Shown: positions 43,921 through 52,575 of the stretch, in pieces
Numbering within the stretch: position 1 is the stretch's first letter
Layout of the letters: each line of letters opens with the position of its first letter
Origin: Bacteroidales bacterium
GTDB lineage: Bacteria > Bacteroidota > Bacteroidia > Bacteroidales > M50B96
DNA length: 64,000 nucleotides
Direction: 5' to 3'
NCBI GenBank assembly: GCA_021740905.1
Contig: JAIOYV010000025.1
Span: 1-64,000, forward strand
Notes under the pieces: model-generated
The model's input: the letters and a program-made list of their open reading frames with translations, nothing else
Databases searched by the model: none
Told to the model about the DNA's origin: nothing
Position numbers and translations under genes: made by a program

Positions 43921-44505
43921 CTAATTCTTCTTCAACAGAAGTTTTTTGTAAATTTCGAGGCAAGTCCAGGCATCGGTGGCTGCATACCGGAGTTGGCCGT
44001 TTGTCAACACCGGGTTTTCCCAGTTCGATAGCTGCTGCGATTTTGATATCCGAAAATTAAGCACGATAGCTGTAAGTTTCTTCAAGCCCATACTTTTTAT
44101 GCCGAACTCTTTAACATAGTTTTGTAAATCTATAAAACCACCTTCGTTGAATGGAGCCAACGATTTCAGAAGCTTTATATCATCGTGGATGGCAACGCCA
44201 ATTTTCACGATATTCTCATCGGCCATTATTTCGGCAAGAACTGGCGGAAAACCTACGGAATTGAGCCGGAACAACCAGGCTTTTTCCGCAGAGGCAAGTT
44301 GCAGCAATGCCACATCGTTGGTATTTGAATTCCCTTTTTTGAAGCAAGGTTTTGTTTCCGTGTCGAAGCCCAAAATCTTTTGTTGGCGAATTTCAGGCAA
44401 TACCTCATGGATATCTGAAGCATGGTCTATCACAATTATTTCACCTTCAAAAGCCTTTAGCGGCAATTCGTAAATTTCTTCTTTTGTAATTTGTTTCTGA
44501 ATCAT
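43921..44505 (-). CDS. 3'-5' exonuclease domain protein (RNase D-like)
   Basis: 194 residues of a single DEDD exonuclease domain. Exo I is LGFDTETKP, Exo II lies in VKIGVAIHDDIKLL, and Exo III is in YAATDAWTCLEIYKKLL, the DEDDy form. No HRDC domain follows, so it is shorter than RNase D. Probably trims RNA or DNA 3' ends in the cytoplasm. It is in line with the DUF5063 gene, 61 bases downstream of it. Confidence 0.88.
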   Translation of the reverse strand: MIQKQITKEEIYELPLKAFEGEIIVIDHASDIHEVLPEIRQQKILGFDTETKPCFKKGNSNTNDVALLQLASAEKAWLFRLNSVGFPPVLAEIMADENIVKIGVAIHDDIKLLKSLAPFNEGGFIDLQNYVKEFGIKSMGLKKLTAIVLNFRISKSQQLSNWENPVLTNGQLRYAATDAWTCLEIYKKLLLKKN

Positions 44506-44566
44506 AAAATCTGAATTATCTGTACCTGTTTTCAGGTTTCTCCCAACTTAAATCCACTCCCAATGG

Positions 44567-45160
44567 TCACCAAACATAAGGATTCGTATTTGAATGTCCC
44601 GCATCATTGGCATCGTCCCATTCTTCCGAATCAATATCTTTATCGCCGAACAAGATATTGTGAAAGGCTTGCATTATGCTCATAAGCCTTGCCCCCCAAT
44701 ATTGTTGAAAATTTTGTCGGCACTCCCACAGGGCATCATTCATAATTTCCATACTACCATTCCGGTACAACTGCACGAAATCCGACAAGTCCTGATAGAT
44801 GTCGGCAAAACACTCCGACAAGGCCACATTTGTTTCTTCTTCTTCCAATTGTGTAAGAGCTTCGTTCACGTACACAAACCTATCGAAGGGACCAAGCCGT
44901 AATGATACCTTGTTCTTTATCGCGACCCATTCTTCCTCGGTCAAAAATTTCTCGACCGGGTCGTCATAAACCGGTTCAACCTCTTCCAGTTGCAAAGCTT
45001 TTAGATACAATAAAGAAAGAAGCTTTTGCATAGTCGTAATAAAACGCTTACGGTTATAATCGCTCAGCGTTTCAAGTAGGTTGCAGTACTCGGCTGCTAC
45101 TGTCACAAATTCAAGTGCATCCTTTTGGTAAACACGGTTTTCATTCGAATTGTCCATCAA
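44567..45160 (-). CDS. DUF5063 domain protein
   Basis: 197 residues, all helical and acidic. The N-terminal pattern FVTVAAEYCNLLETLSDYNRKRF and LLSLLYLKALQL fit DUF5063. Function unknown. In many Bacteroidota it stands directly before the 3'-5' exonuclease gene, as here, which suggests a functional pair. A near-match to the -7 box (minus strand TACTTTCG) lies about 45 bases upstream. Confidence 0.8.
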   Translation of the reverse strand: MMDNSNENRVYQKDALEFVTVAAEYCNLLETLSDYNRKRFITTMQKLLSLLYLKALQLEEVEPVYDDPVEKFLTEEEWVAIKNKVSLRLGPFDRFVYVNEALTQLEEEETNVALSECFADIYQDLSDFVQLYRNGSMEIMNDALWECRQNFQQYWGARLMSIMQAFHNILFGDKDIDSEEWDDANDAGHSNTNPYVW

Positions 45161-45391
45161 TATAAAAGCGAAATCACTACTAAATTACCTTAATATCATT
45201 TCATGCGAAAGTAGAAATTATACGTTAAAATAAAAACTTAACGGCTCTCTTTTCCAGTATTTATAGGGATTTTGTGTTAACTAGCCTGAATAATTCATAA
45301 AGCTGCTATGACTTCAAACGAAAATCTGAACGTGGAGGACCACCGCCGAAAAAGTGGGGCAGGCACAGATAACACGGATTTGCGCAGATAT

Positions 45392-47308
45392 TTAAAACAA
45401 CCGTTCGGTCCATTCCATTCGTTTATCGGGAAGGTATTGCATCTTTTTGTTGTCGAACAGCCAACGGATTACCTTCACCACTTTATCCTGTTTTTGATTG
45501 ATCCGGCCAACCAGCTCTTCAAGCCTCATAGGTTTCAGTAGCAAAGCTTCTTTTATCGAAGCCACCATCGTGTCGAATTCAAAGCTACTTAAGTTAAGCT
45601 CGTTGCGGCGTTGGCAATAGTCGCATTTCCCACAGCGGTCGGATGTCTTTTCACCAAAATATTCAAGCAACAACTGGCTACGGCATTTATGGGTCGAGAA
45701 GGCATAATGCAAAACCGCATTGATCCGCTCCAGGTACACTTGCTTTTTACTTTCATAATTTTCTTTCGAGATAAAAAGCGATTTATCATCGAGCCGCTCC
45801 ACTGTATAAACCACCAAGGGCGATTGTTTTGCAGGCACGTAGTTGATGATCTTGCTTTTCGACAGGTACTTCAGCATTTCGTAAAGGGTGTCGCGATTGA
45901 TGCCGATGCGGCTGGCGAGCAGGTCTTCGTCGATGCGCACATAGTCGTTGAAAAGCCCGGTGTAGGAGCGAAGGATCAGTTTAATAAGGCTGTCGTACCG
46001 GGCATTGGCCACTTGGAACTTGTATAGGTCGTCGCGACCTACCAGGAATATCAATCTTGAAGGGTTATTCAGTTCATCGGTCAGTTCGATGTAGCCATCC
46101 TGTTGAAGGATCTTCAAACAATTGAAAGCCTGTACATAATCGAGGCTGAATTTTTTGGTAAAGTCGAACAAATTGAAATCGTAAGCCATTCCTTTGCCCC
46201 CTTCAAAAGGGATAGAAAAATAATTGCCCAAAGCCTGGTACACTTTTTTGATCACCTCTCGGGGCGGAAAGCTTTTGGTGAAGCGTGTTTTCAGTTTGGT
46301 TTCGTCCGAAGCATTGACTAAAAGAACAGCATACGCTTTTTTTCCGTCGCGCCCACCTCGGCCTGCCTCCTGAAAATAGGCTTCGAGCGAATCGGGAAAA
46401 TCGAGGTGTACCACAAAGCGCACATTGTCTTTGTCGATGCCCATCCCAAAGGCATTGGTGGCCACCATAACCCTCATGCGGCCACTTTTCCAGGCTTCCT
46501 GTTTTTGGGAGCGCACTTTCATCGTTAACCCGGCATGGTAAAAATCAGCATTTATTTTATTGCTTTTCAAGAAGGTGGCAATCTCGCGTGTGCCTTTCCG
46601 GTTGCGCATGTATACAATGCCCGTGCCCGGCACCTGAGAGATAATCCGCAAAAGGTACTTTAACTTGTCTTCGGTTTCGCGCACCACGTACGCAAGGTTG
46701 TCGCGTTTAAAACTCTTCTGAAAAACATTTTTTTGTTTGAACAGCAATCGTTCCTGAATATCTTCCACAACTTTTGGGGTGGCGGTTGCGGTAAGGGCCA
46801 ATATGGGCACATCGGGCAAATGCTTCCGAAGATCGGCAATGCGTAGGTACGATGGCCGGAAATCGTAGCCCCATTGCGATATACAGTGGGCTTCGTCAAC
46901 GGCGACCATGCTTATGTGCAAGCGGTCTAATCTTTCAAGAAACATGGCAGTGCCAAGCCTTTCGGGCGAAAGGTACAGGAACTTATAATCGCCATACGCG
47001 CAATTATCGAAGGCAATGCTGATTTCGTGATTGGTAAGCCCGGAGTACACGGCCAGTGCCTTTATGCCTCTTTTTTGCAAGTTTTCAACCTGGTCTTTCA
47101 TCAAGGCAATAAGCGGGCTGACCACCAGGCACAAGCCTGGTTGGGCCAGTGCCGGCACCTGAAAAGTGATAGACTTGCCCCCGCCGGTGGGCATAAGGGC
47201 CAGGGTATCGTTCCCCGAAGCCACCGAGCGGATAATATCTTCCTGCAACTCGCGGAAAGTCGAATGGCCCCAGTATTTGGTCAATATTTGAACATAGTTG
47301 TTTGTCAT
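45392..47308 (-). CDS. recQ: RecQ-family ATP-dependent DNA helicase
   Basis: 638 residues from ATG 47308 (MTNNYVQILTKYWGHSTFRE); an in-frame upstream start adds 36 unlike residues. Superfamily 2 motifs are Walker A MPTGGGKS, DEAHCISQWGYDFRPSY, LTATATPKVVEDI, VATNAFGMGIDK and QEAGRGGRDG. The zinc-binding region ends with CGKCDYCQRR and a winged helix follows; no HRDC domain is evident. It unwinds DNA 3'-5' in recombination and replication repair. The aromatic-rich loop after DEAH, specific to RecQ, is intact. Confidence 0.93.
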   Translation of the reverse strand: MTNNYVQILTKYWGHSTFRELQEDIIRSVASGNDTLALMPTGGGKSITFQVPALAQPGLCLVVSPLIALMKDQVENLQKRGIKALAVYSGLTNHEISIAFDNCAYGDYKFLYLSPERLGTAMFLERLDRLHISMVAVDEAHCISQWGYDFRPSYLRIADLRKHLPDVPILALTATATPKVVEDIQERLLFKQKNVFQKSFKRDNLAYVVRETEDKLKYLLRIISQVPGTGIVYMRNRKGTREIATFLKSNKINADFYHAGLTMKVRSQKQEAWKSGRMRVMVATNAFGMGIDKDNVRFVVHLDFPDSLEAYFQEAGRGGRDGKKAYAVLLVNASDETKLKTRFTKSFPPREVIKKVYQALGNYFSIPFEGGKGMAYDFNLFDFTKKFSLDYVQAFNCLKILQQDGYIELTDELNNPSRLIFLVGRDDLYKFQVANARYDSLIKLILRSYTGLFNDYVRIDEDLLASRIGINRDTLYEMLKYLSKSKIINYVPAKQSPLVVYTVERLDDKSLFISKENYESKKQVYLERINAVLHYAFSTHKCRSQLLLEYFGEKTSDRCGKCDYCQRRNELNLSSFEFDTMVASIKEALLLKPMRLEELVGRINQKQDKVVKVIRWLFDNKKMQYLPDKRMEWTERLF

Positions 47309-47716
47309 TTCTCTTTTTGATCTCCAGCGCAATTGCTGTACAAAAATAAGCTTCTTATTGCCATTGTGATATACTTCAATTATTTTTACAAAAATAATGT
47401 TCATATTTCTTTTCAATATCCTTTATTTTCTTATTTTTGAAGAGTAAAATTTTACCGGAACCTATGCTCAAATTAACCTACATACTACCATGCGAAGCCC
47501 ACAACCCAGTGTTAGTAGAGAGAGAGAGAGAGAGAGAGAGAGTAAAAATTACCCATTGTTTTTTCATCCCGATAATTTCATCTCTCTAATTGGTAAGAAC
47601 AAGTTCGACTATTGATGGGCATTCGGTGGTTTTGCTGCCGGATGTCCTCAGCCCGGGAAAAATCTTTCACGAATAAAAGAAAAACTTCAGCCTTTTTAAT
47701 CTTTAAACTAAATTTT
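47309..47716. other. intergenic region with AG microsatellite
   Basis: Between the divergent RecQ gene and the beta-helix/GH5 gene. It contains the (AG)13 tract at 47517-47542. An in-frame extension of the downstream gene back to 47612 lacks signal-peptide character and is not accepted. Confidence 0.55.
47517..47542. repeat. (AG)13 dinucleotide tract
   Basis: Thirteen uninterrupted AG units, 175 bases before the start of a large surface-protein gene. Long dinucleotide tracts in promoters can vary in length by slippage. Confidence 0.9.
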
Positions 47717-50700
47717 ATGAAATCATACAACATGCATAAAATTATCGCAATACTATTATTGCTTTTCTTTCAAACAAGTGTACTATATGCACAAATACCA
47801 GATACTTACTATATCGATCCTACAAATGGAGATGATATTAATAATGATGGTAAAATGGATATAAATGGTATAATACATCCGTTCGCATCTTTCGATGCAG
47901 TAAGTTGGATTTATGGAGACATATACCTAATTAAGAAAGGAGAAGAAATCCAGTTGACAAATACCTTAGAAATATTGAATTCAGATATCACTATCGGAGC
48001 TTATGATACAGGTGCTAAACCAATCATTACTTCTACATCCAGTAGTTCTCAAAATTCGATAATATCAGCCTATAACAAACAAGGGTTGACTATTACAAAT
48101 ATTGAGATCAGTAGTGCATCTGCAGCGGCAGTAGGAATATATTTTGAAGGAACTTCATATAATAACACAATCGATGCTTGTGAATTTAATAGTACCGGCA
48201 AAGGGATAGATTGTTTTAGTTATACTGTTTCCTCCCAATATCTGACTATTAGCAATTGTCTTTTTGAAACTTGGAATTACGGTATTTTTAATTATCGTTT
48301 TTCGCAAATCGAAATAGAGAATTGCGAAATTATCGGAACGGATATAGGTATCTATTGTGAAGGTCATCTTCTTTATGGTTGTCAGTTAACAATTAACGAT
48401 TGCAAAATACTCGGAAATTCGGATTATGGAATATTTTGTGATCAAATAAACGATGTATCAATTAAGAATAGTAATATTGAAGATGCGGATATGGGGATTA
48501 AACTATATAATTGCGATTTCATTGATATTGAAGGCTGTACCATTTTTGATTCAAACAGTGCTTCACAATCTGGAAATGACGGGATTATTATTTATGGCTC
48601 TGCCGATCTAGCATCAATAACTAATTGTAAATTAAAAGTTCTTCAAAAACCAATTGAAGTTCAAAATATAGATGAAGTAAATATTGTAAATTGTACCATA
48701 TATGATGATGGTACTGGCAGTTTAAGCGATTACATAGATGGTATTTACATTAAAAATGTATCACAAGTTGTATTGATTAGCACTTGTACAATAAACAGGA
48801 ACAAAACAAATCAGAACTGCATTAATATAGATACAGATTGCCCTAATGTTGATATAAGCAACAATATTCTAAACAGGGATTCAGGTACGGGCGGTAGTTG
48901 CCTAAAATACATAAATAATGTTACGGCAGATATATATAACAATAACTGTATAGCAAATACTGGAATAGTAGCTTGTATGAATTTAAACGGGGAAGACGAA
49001 AATATTTCCAACAACTTTATGGAAGGGGCTGAAAAAGGGATAATAACCGAGACAGCAATTTCTAACATTCACCATAATATTATAAAGAACTGCACTATTT
49101 CCGGAATCGAAATTGGGACAGGTACCCAGACCGACATATATCACAATGTAGTCTACAACGAAAGCAATACTTCCTCATATACTGCCCTCAAAGTCGAAAC
49201 TCAAACAGAGCATACTCATGTGTACAACAATATCTTCTATTTGGAGAACCTGACAGGATTAGTATATGATTTTTATTATTGTCCGGGTATTTATACAAAC
49301 AATAATATGATACCCGCCGACTTCAACGATTTTATTAAGGTGGGGTCAACTTATCACGACTACTTGACTAACTACACAAATTGCAACAACAATGGATCGA
49401 ACACTATCCAGCAGGCCCCTGTTTTTGTTGATGTTGATTATAACGATTTTAGCCTGATGTACGGTTCGCCTGGAATAGATGTGGGGCTTACCACTACCAC
49501 ATATTTGCTCGATTATGCCGGAAACGATATCCCTGCAAGTGGCACAGCCACCGACATTGGTGCGTACGAATACTATCCTCCTGCCGAACCCATAAATTGG
49601 GCAACAACAGAGCTATCCGGATGGTATTTTGCAACCGACGCAATTGTTGAGAACTACCCCGACCATAAAAAGGGGAATATTTATAAAGACGGGGAATTGG
49701 TGAACATACGGGGTGTAAATTGGTTCTCGATCGAAAATGGTAAAACCGACTTAGGCCTCGATAAATGTGATTATGTCGAACTGCTAACGCTAATACAAGA
49801 ACAAGGCTTCAACACCATCAGGTTGGTTTACACAGCAGATATAATCATGGATAATATCAACACTAATAGTCAGGCCTGCGAAGGTATAGTTTACGATTCC
49901 AATGATTTTCCAAACAACATTGACTTTTATAATACATACCCAGGCGGCCCCAAGACCAAGTACGAAGCCCTGCAAATAATTATAAACAAATGTTACGACC
50001 TGGGAATTAATGTTCTGTTGTCGCACCATGGTATCGGGGGCAACAACAATGGGAGCTTATGGTATGAGTTTGGCCCATATAATTGGAGCGAAGCCGATTA
50101 TATTGAAACATTAGAGTACGTGGCCTCACATTTTACACAGTCAAATATTATTGGTATAGATATCATAAACGAACCCTACGAAGCCTTATGGAACAATTCA
50201 AGCGCGGGCAATAATTTCAAGGCATTTGTCGAAAAGGCAGGCGAGGCCGTTTATGCTGAAAAACCCGAATGGCTTATTTTTGCCGAAGGTATCCAACAGC
50301 ATAATATTACCGCACTCGAAAACGAAGAACAGGGCCTGGATGCCAGTGTGGCAAGCCTAAACCCCGCATCGGCTTATGGCCCGGCCGAGAGTTTGAGTGC
50401 TGTGAAGAACTATTTTGTAAACCCGGGTAAAATACCGACCCATAAAATTGTGTTAAGCCCCCATACAAAACAATGGGAACACGATTTTGTCCAGTATTAC
50501 ATAAGCAACTACGAAAGCAGCACCATTACACGGGGGCAATATAAAGCAAAACTGAAATTGTTCAACGATTTCAGGTGGGGCGGTCTGTCGGATGATTATG
50601 CCCTGGTGCTGGGGGAATTTGCCGCAAGCTTTCACCCAGTTTATTCTGATAGTAAAACCTGGTTCGGACCTTTTATCGAATATATGGGCGAAACAAAATT

Positions 50701-52495
50701 GCCCGGCTCTTTTTATGCAAGCATCAATGGCAACGATTACGAAGAAGTTGAATACAATGGCAATACCGAAAATGCCTATTTTGGATTGCTCGAAGACGAT
50801 TGGGCTTCACTGATACAGGACAAGATGGATACCCTTGCAAGGATGTTTGGCAGGGTAAAAGGCACTGCCCCGTTCACCTACGATCTATATTCGCCCCGCG
50901 ACGGTACAAGGTATAATTTCCCCTCAAATAGTTTGACAACCAACGATGTTGTGGAGCATACCGCACATTGGGCTGGCGATGGCGATGGAACACAATATGC
51001 CTATGATGTACTTGATGCAATAAACGATTATGGTGAATTGCACGATATTTTGCACGCATTCAAAGTGACCCTTAATGGAGATTTGGCTGCAACTGCAGCG
51101 GATGATTTTACTATTACTGTAGGATACACCGACAATGAACTTGGCCGAGTAATTGAAAGCTCCCTTGGTTTTTATAAATACAATACAAGTTTGCAAGAAT
51201 GGCAGGAAGTTACATCTGGCGTAACTCTTAGTGTAAATGACGATGAGATTGAACTCGAAACAACTGCATTTGGAATATATGCCGTTCTTGGAACCAAAAT
51301 AAAACAAAGGACATTATTGCCTGAAGGATGGAGCTTCTGGTCGACTTATGTGGATCCTGATAATTCAAATGTTGAAAATGTATTTAGTGAGGTAATAAAT
51401 TTAGGTTACTTGGATGACTTGTTTATTTTAAAGGATGGAGCAGGTGGAGTGTTTTGGCCTGAATACAGTTTAAACAATATTAATAGTGGAAATGGAGATT
51501 TGACTATTGGCGAAGGCTATCAAATAAAAATGCTAACCGAAAGGACTATTTATGTGGAAGGGACAGAAGTAATTCCAGAAACCAATACTTTATCTGTTCC
51601 TCAAGGTTGGAGCTACCTTGGCTACTTACGAAATAATCCAGGTGCAATTGATCAAATGCTTTCAACTATTCCTACATCACATATTACTATTGTTAAGAAT
51701 GGAGCAGGACATGTTTATTGGCCCGGTTTGGTAAATACAATTGGTCACATGGTTCCTGGCGAGGGCTATCAAATAAATTTATCAGTAGCAGAATCATTAA
51801 CTTATCCATCAAATGTATTCACAAGTACAAAAAGCGGCACACCAACTTTATCTAAACCTGTATTTGTTTATAAGAACTATATTCAAGAATTGTATATAAA
51901 TACTGACAATAATATGGTAGTGGGCATCCCCTATGCAAGTTGGGATACACCACCTGAACCAGGCGATGAAATTGCTGCTATCGGTGAGAATGGACAGCTT
52001 GTTGGAAAAACAATTTTCAATGGTGGTTTTTCAGCTATTACAATTTTTGGCGATGATTATTATACTCCCAATGTTGTTGAAAACTTGAGTGATGAAGAAA
52101 GTTTTACTTTTGAGGTATGGAGTGCTACAACTAAGACTGTCAAATCGTACCATTTTAAAAATTGGCAAAAAGGAGACGGTTTTTTTACAAAAAATAGTAT
52201 CGCAATTGTTGGGGTTGAAGAAAATATCGAACCTGAAACCACTTTTAAAATAAATATCTATCCAAATCCGGGAGATGGAAAATTCCTGCTTGAAATAAAC
52301 TCATCAGAAATTTGTTCTACATTGCTTTCTGTTTATGATATAAGTGGAAAGCAAGTATATTACGAAAAGTTACATAACGATGAAGGCAACCAAAAGATTA
52401 TACTTGATTTGTCTTCCTTCGATTCAGGAATTTATACATTAAGCCTCGTTGGAAAAGATATTAACAAACAGTTGAAACTTATAATAATTAAATAG
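47717..52495 (+). CDS. T9SS surface protein: beta-helix plus GH5 cellulase domain
   Basis: 1592 residues from ATG 47717 (signal peptide KIIAILLLLFFQTSVLYAQ). Residues about 30-620 form a right-handed parallel beta-helix of pectate-lyase type, with repeated NCxF/IxN rungs (DACEFNST, ISNCLFET, IENCEIIG). A GH5-type barrel (about 655-1070) follows: FNTIRLVYTADI, acid/base E819 in IINEPYEALW, nucleophile E967 in LGEFAASFHP. Two modules of the LPEGWSFWSTY/VPQGWSYLGYL type come next, then the type A sorting domain (IYPNPGDGKFLLEI). It is likely a cell-surface or secreted polysaccharide-degrading enzyme. Base composition shifts inside the gene: AT-rich ends, richer GC over the GH5 part. Confidence 0.85.
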   Translation: MKSYNMHKIIAILLLLFFQTSVLYAQIPDTYYIDPTNGDDINNDGKMDINGIIHPFASFDAVSWIYGDIYLIKKGEEIQLTNTLEILNSDITIGAYDTGAKPIITSTSSSSQNSIISAYNKQGLTITNIEISSASAAAVGIYFEGTSYNNTIDACEFNSTGKGIDCFSYTVSSQYLTISNCLFETWNYGIFNYRFSQIEIENCEIIGTDIGIYCEGHLLYGCQLTINDCKILGNSDYGIFCDQINDVSIKNSNIEDADMGIKLYNCDFIDIEGCTIFDSNSASQSGNDGIIIYGSADLASITNCKLKVLQKPIEVQNIDEVNIVNCTIYDDGTGSLSDYIDGIYIKNVSQVVLISTCTINRNKTNQNCINIDTDCPNVDISNNILNRDSGTGGSCLKYINNVTADIYNNNCIANTGIVACMNLNGEDENISNNFMEGAEKGIITETAISNIHHNIIKNCTISGIEIGTGTQTDIYHNVVYNESNTSSYTALKVETQTEHTHVYNNIFYLENLTGLVYDFYYCPGIYTNNNMIPADFNDFIKVGSTYHDYLTNYTNCNNNGSNTIQQAPVFVDVDYNDFSLMYGSPGIDVGLTTTTYLLDYAGNDIPASGTATDIGAYEYYPPAEPINWATTELSGWYFATDAIVENYPDHKKGNIYKDGELVNIRGVNWFSIENGKTDLGLDKCDYVELLTLIQEQGFNTIRLVYTADIIMDNINTNSQACEGIVYDSNDFPNNIDFYNTYPGGPKTKYEALQIIINKCYDLGINVLLSHHGIGGNNNGSLWYEFGPYNWSEADYIETLEYVASHFTQSNIIGIDIINEPYEALWNNSSAGNNFKAFVEKAGEAVYAEKPEWLIFAEGIQQHNITALENEEQGLDASVASLNPASAYGPAESLSAVKNYFVNPGKIPTHKIVLSPHTKQWEHDFVQYYISNYESSTITRGQYKAKLKLFNDFRWGGLSDDYALVLGEFAASFHPVYSDSKTWFGPFIEYMGETKLPGSFYASINGNDYEEVEYNGNTENAYFGLLEDDWASLIQDKMDTLARMFGRVKGTAPFTYDLYSPRDGTRYNFPSNSLTTNDVVEHTAHWAGDGDGTQYAYDVLDAINDYGELHDILHAFKVTLNGDLAATAADDFTITVGYTDNELGRVIESSLGFYKYNTSLQEWQEVTSGVTLSVNDDEIELETTAFGIYAVLGTKIKQRTLLPEGWSFWSTYVDPDNSNVENVFSEVINLGYLDDLFILKDGAGGVFWPEYSLNNINSGNGDLTIGEGYQIKMLTERTIYVEGTEVIPETNTLSVPQGWSYLGYLRNNPGAIDQMLSTIPTSHITIVKNGAGHVYWPGLVNTIGHMVPGEGYQINLSVAESLTYPSNVFTSTKSGTPTLSKPVFVYKNYIQELYINTDNNMVVGIPYASWDTPPEPGDEIAAIGENGQLVGKTIFNGGFSAITIFGDDYYTPNVVENLSDEESFTFEVWSATTKTVKSYHFKNWQKGDGFFTKNSIAIVGVEENIEPETTFKINIYPNPGDGKFLLEINSSEICSTLLSVYDISGKQVYYEKLHNDEGNQKIILDLSSFDSGIYTLSLVGKDINKQLKLIIIK

Positions 52496-52505
52496 GTAAG
52501 TATTA

Positions 52506-52537
52506 GCATCCGGGTATAAATCCCGGATGCTTTGTTT
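52506..52537 (+). terminator. intrinsic terminator after GH5 gene
   Basis: Perfect arms GCATCCGGG and CCCGGATGC around TATAAAT, followed by TTTGTTT. Confidence 0.85.
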
Positions 52538-52575
52538 AATTTATCATAGTATAATAATATCATAGTATTTTAATT

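Noticed and set aside
45161-45391. Possible gene between RecQ and DUF5063
   Set aside because: The only frame (45308-45541) mostly overlaps RecQ on the opposite strand and contains a common intergenic-type repeat.
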